NCBI RefSeq assembly: GCF_000723185.1
Contig: NZ_CBTY010000008.1
Location: 62,001 to 126,000 of the forward strand
Direction: 5' to 3'
Length of the DNA: 64,000 nucleotides
From: Candidatus Nitrosotenuis uzonensis
GTDB taxonomy: Archaea; Thermoproteota; Nitrososphaeria; Nitrososphaerales; Nitrosopumilaceae
This document shows, piece by piece, positions 62,900-64,000 of this stretch. Positions within the stretch are counted from its first letter, which is position 1, and each line of letters begins with the position of its first letter. Both the position numbers and the translations under genes were made by a program. Below the pieces are notes generated by a model. It made no database searches. It was not told where the DNA came from and saw only the letters and a program-made list of their open reading frames with translations.

Positions 62900-64000
62900 G
62901 TGCATTCTGAGACTTTCACAATCGGTCTTGGGAACAATAATACTGCTGTTAGAAAAGAGGCATCCGAAGACTATGTTGCTTTCTGGGCACGAGAAGCCCA
63001 AAAACTGACCTGGTTCAAAAAATGGAATAAAATACTTCAATGGGATCCGCCGTTTGCAAGGTGGTTTGTGGGAGGTACAATCAACGCCTCGTACAACGCG
63101 CTTGACGTTCACCAAAACAGGCAGAAAATTGCCATACTGTGGGAAGGCGAAAACGAGGACAGAAAGGTGATAACGTATGGGCAGCTTCACGACCATGTAC
63201 AACGGTTCTCCAACGCACTAAAGTCAGCCGGTGTGGGCAAAGGGGACAGGGTTACAATCTATCTTCCTATGGTGCCTGAGCTCATAGTCGCGATGCTATC
63301 ATGTGCCAGAATAGGCGCAATCCACACAGTAATATTTTCAGGGTTTAGCGCATCTTCAATCAAGGATCGCGTGGTTGACTCTAAATCAAAGGTCATAATA
63401 ACTGCTGATGGCGGGTACAGAAGAGGCTCTATTGTAAAGCTCAAGGATACCGTAGATAGCGCAATAGACGGACTTAATTTTGTAGAAAAAGTGGTTGTCT
63501 TGAAAAGGGCTGGCAACCAAATAACTCTGGGCAACAAGGATATCATGTGGGATGATTTTGTAAAAAATGCTACAGACAAATGCGATGCCGAACAGCTACC
63601 AAGCGAGCATCCGCTTTACATTCTGTACACATCTGGTACCACAGGCAAACCAAAAGGAGTGTTACACGATACTGGAGGATATCTGACACATATCAACTCG
63701 ACATTCAGGTGGGCATTTGATATAAAAGAATCCGACATTTATTTTTGCACTGCAGACATAGGATGGGTTACTGGTCACAGCTATGTCGCATACGGGCCTC
63801 TTATCTGCGGCGCAACAATGGTAATGTATGAAGGTGCGCCGGACTATCCCACCCCTGCACGAATGTGGGATATACTGCAAAGATATCGAGTCACAATATT
63901 TTACACAACGCCTACTGCGCTTAGAATGTTCATGAAGTTCGGAGATGCAATACCGAATTCGTATGATCTCTCCTCACTTCGGCTTCTTGGTACGGTGGGA
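62900..64000 (+). CDS. AMP-forming acyl-CoA (acetyl-CoA-type) synthetase, 5' part
   Basis: A frame from GTG at 62900, running off the window after 367 codons. It shows LTWFKKWNKILQWDPPFARW and the AMP-binding motif YILYTSGTTGKPKGVLHD, then WVTGHSYVAYGPL and TIFYTTPTALRMF, in order as in acetyl-CoA synthetase-type enzymes. Thaumarchaea use acyl-CoA synthetases in carbon fixation; which acid is used cannot be told. A tttacaaat stretch lies about 25 nt upstream. Confidence 0.85.
   Translation, partial: MHSETFTIGLGNNNTAVRKEASEDYVAFWAREAQKLTWFKKWNKILQWDPPFARWFVGGTINASYNALDVHQNRQKIAILWEGENEDRKVITYGQLHDHVQRFSNALKSAGVGKGDRVTIYLPMVPELIVAMLSCARIGAIHTVIFSGFSASSIKDRVVDSKSKVIITADGGYRRGSIVKLKDTVDSAIDGLNFVEKVVVLKRAGNQITLGNKDIMWDDFVKNATDKCDAEQLPSEHPLYILYTSGTTGKPKGVLHDTGGYLTHINSTFRWAFDIKESDIYFCTADIGWVTGHSYVAYGPLICGATMVMYEGAPDYPTPARMWDILQRYRVTIFYTTPTALRMFMKFGDAIPNSYDLSSLRLLGTVG

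Noticed and set aside
1-64000. CRISPR array or insertion sequence
   Set aside because: No regularly spaced repeats with unique spacers and no transposase or integrase genes were seen; the only tandem repeat is the collagen coding repeat.

Overview
The window reads as chromosomal DNA of an ammonia-oxidising-type archaeon (Thaumarchaeota/Nitrososphaerota, probably group I.1a). The lineage call rests on gene content seen together: CdvA (PRC-barrel plus coiled coil), a divergent tubulin/FtsZ-superfamily protein, a thaumarchaeal-type archaeosortase, an Nre-family repair protein, archaeal ProRS, deoxyhypusine synthase, Alba, a CofE ligase, Thi4 and many small zinc proteins. By eye the GC content is intermediate (about 40-45 %), higher than Nitrosopumilus maritimus; Nitrosotenuis or a relative would fit, but I cannot fix the genus. 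Many genes start about 20-30 nt downstream of an A/T-rich TATA-like box, often with GTG or TTG, which suggests leaderless transcripts. I used this to choose several starts.

Layout. 1-5934: a membrane-anchored family 5 solute-binding protein, a zinc-ribbon protein and a large secreted multidomain protein that is split by an apparent frameshift. 5931-13415: geranylgeranyl reductase, TPR and zinc proteins, a beta-hydroxyacid dehydrogenase, an MFS transporter with a His-rich loop, secreted helical proteins and small membrane or zinc-finger proteins. 13715-22746: BtuF-like protein, Nre repair protein, an operon-like group of a 31-aa ORF, a tubulin-like GTPase and a coiled-coil protein, then MgtE, archaeosortase, Pol IV, Alba and LysE. 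22747-37075: PAC2, deoxyhypusine synthase, nitrilase-type amidohydrolase, SMC, OppF, ProRS, a secreted helical protein, SerB-like HAD, CofE, PHP, TusA and cysteine synthase. 37079-44468: response regulator, histidine kinase, TrxB, DUF6775-like, Thi4, siroheme sulfite/nitrite reductase and double rhodanese, which together with TusA and cysteine synthase make a sulfur-handling neighbourhood. 44469-48015: a TPR/winged-helix protein, an archaeal collagen-like protein with 118 uninterrupted Gly-X-Y triplets, and two unlisted small genes (a 45-aa histone H1-like Lys/Ala-rich protein and a 58-aa zinc ribbon). 48026-64000: DRG GTPase, phosphoglycolate phosphatase, ArgRS, response regulators, TrmI, NnrD, M20 peptidase, a proteasome beta subunit lacking Thr1, a MORN-like ORF beside a tRNA-Leu-like 3' fragment, PUA protein, homoserine dehydrogenase, MsrB, tandem ThyX, CdvA and the start of an acyl-CoA synthetase.

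The most noteworthy items are the collagen-like protein (45636-47240), the tubulin-like operon in a genome that also carries cdvA, the archaeosortase with Ser at the Cys position, the Thr1-less proteasome subunit, a small secreted CxC-type domain found twice, the H1-like peptide, and the tRNA fragment that may mark a decayed integration site. No complete tRNA, rRNA, CRISPR array or insertion sequence was recognised.
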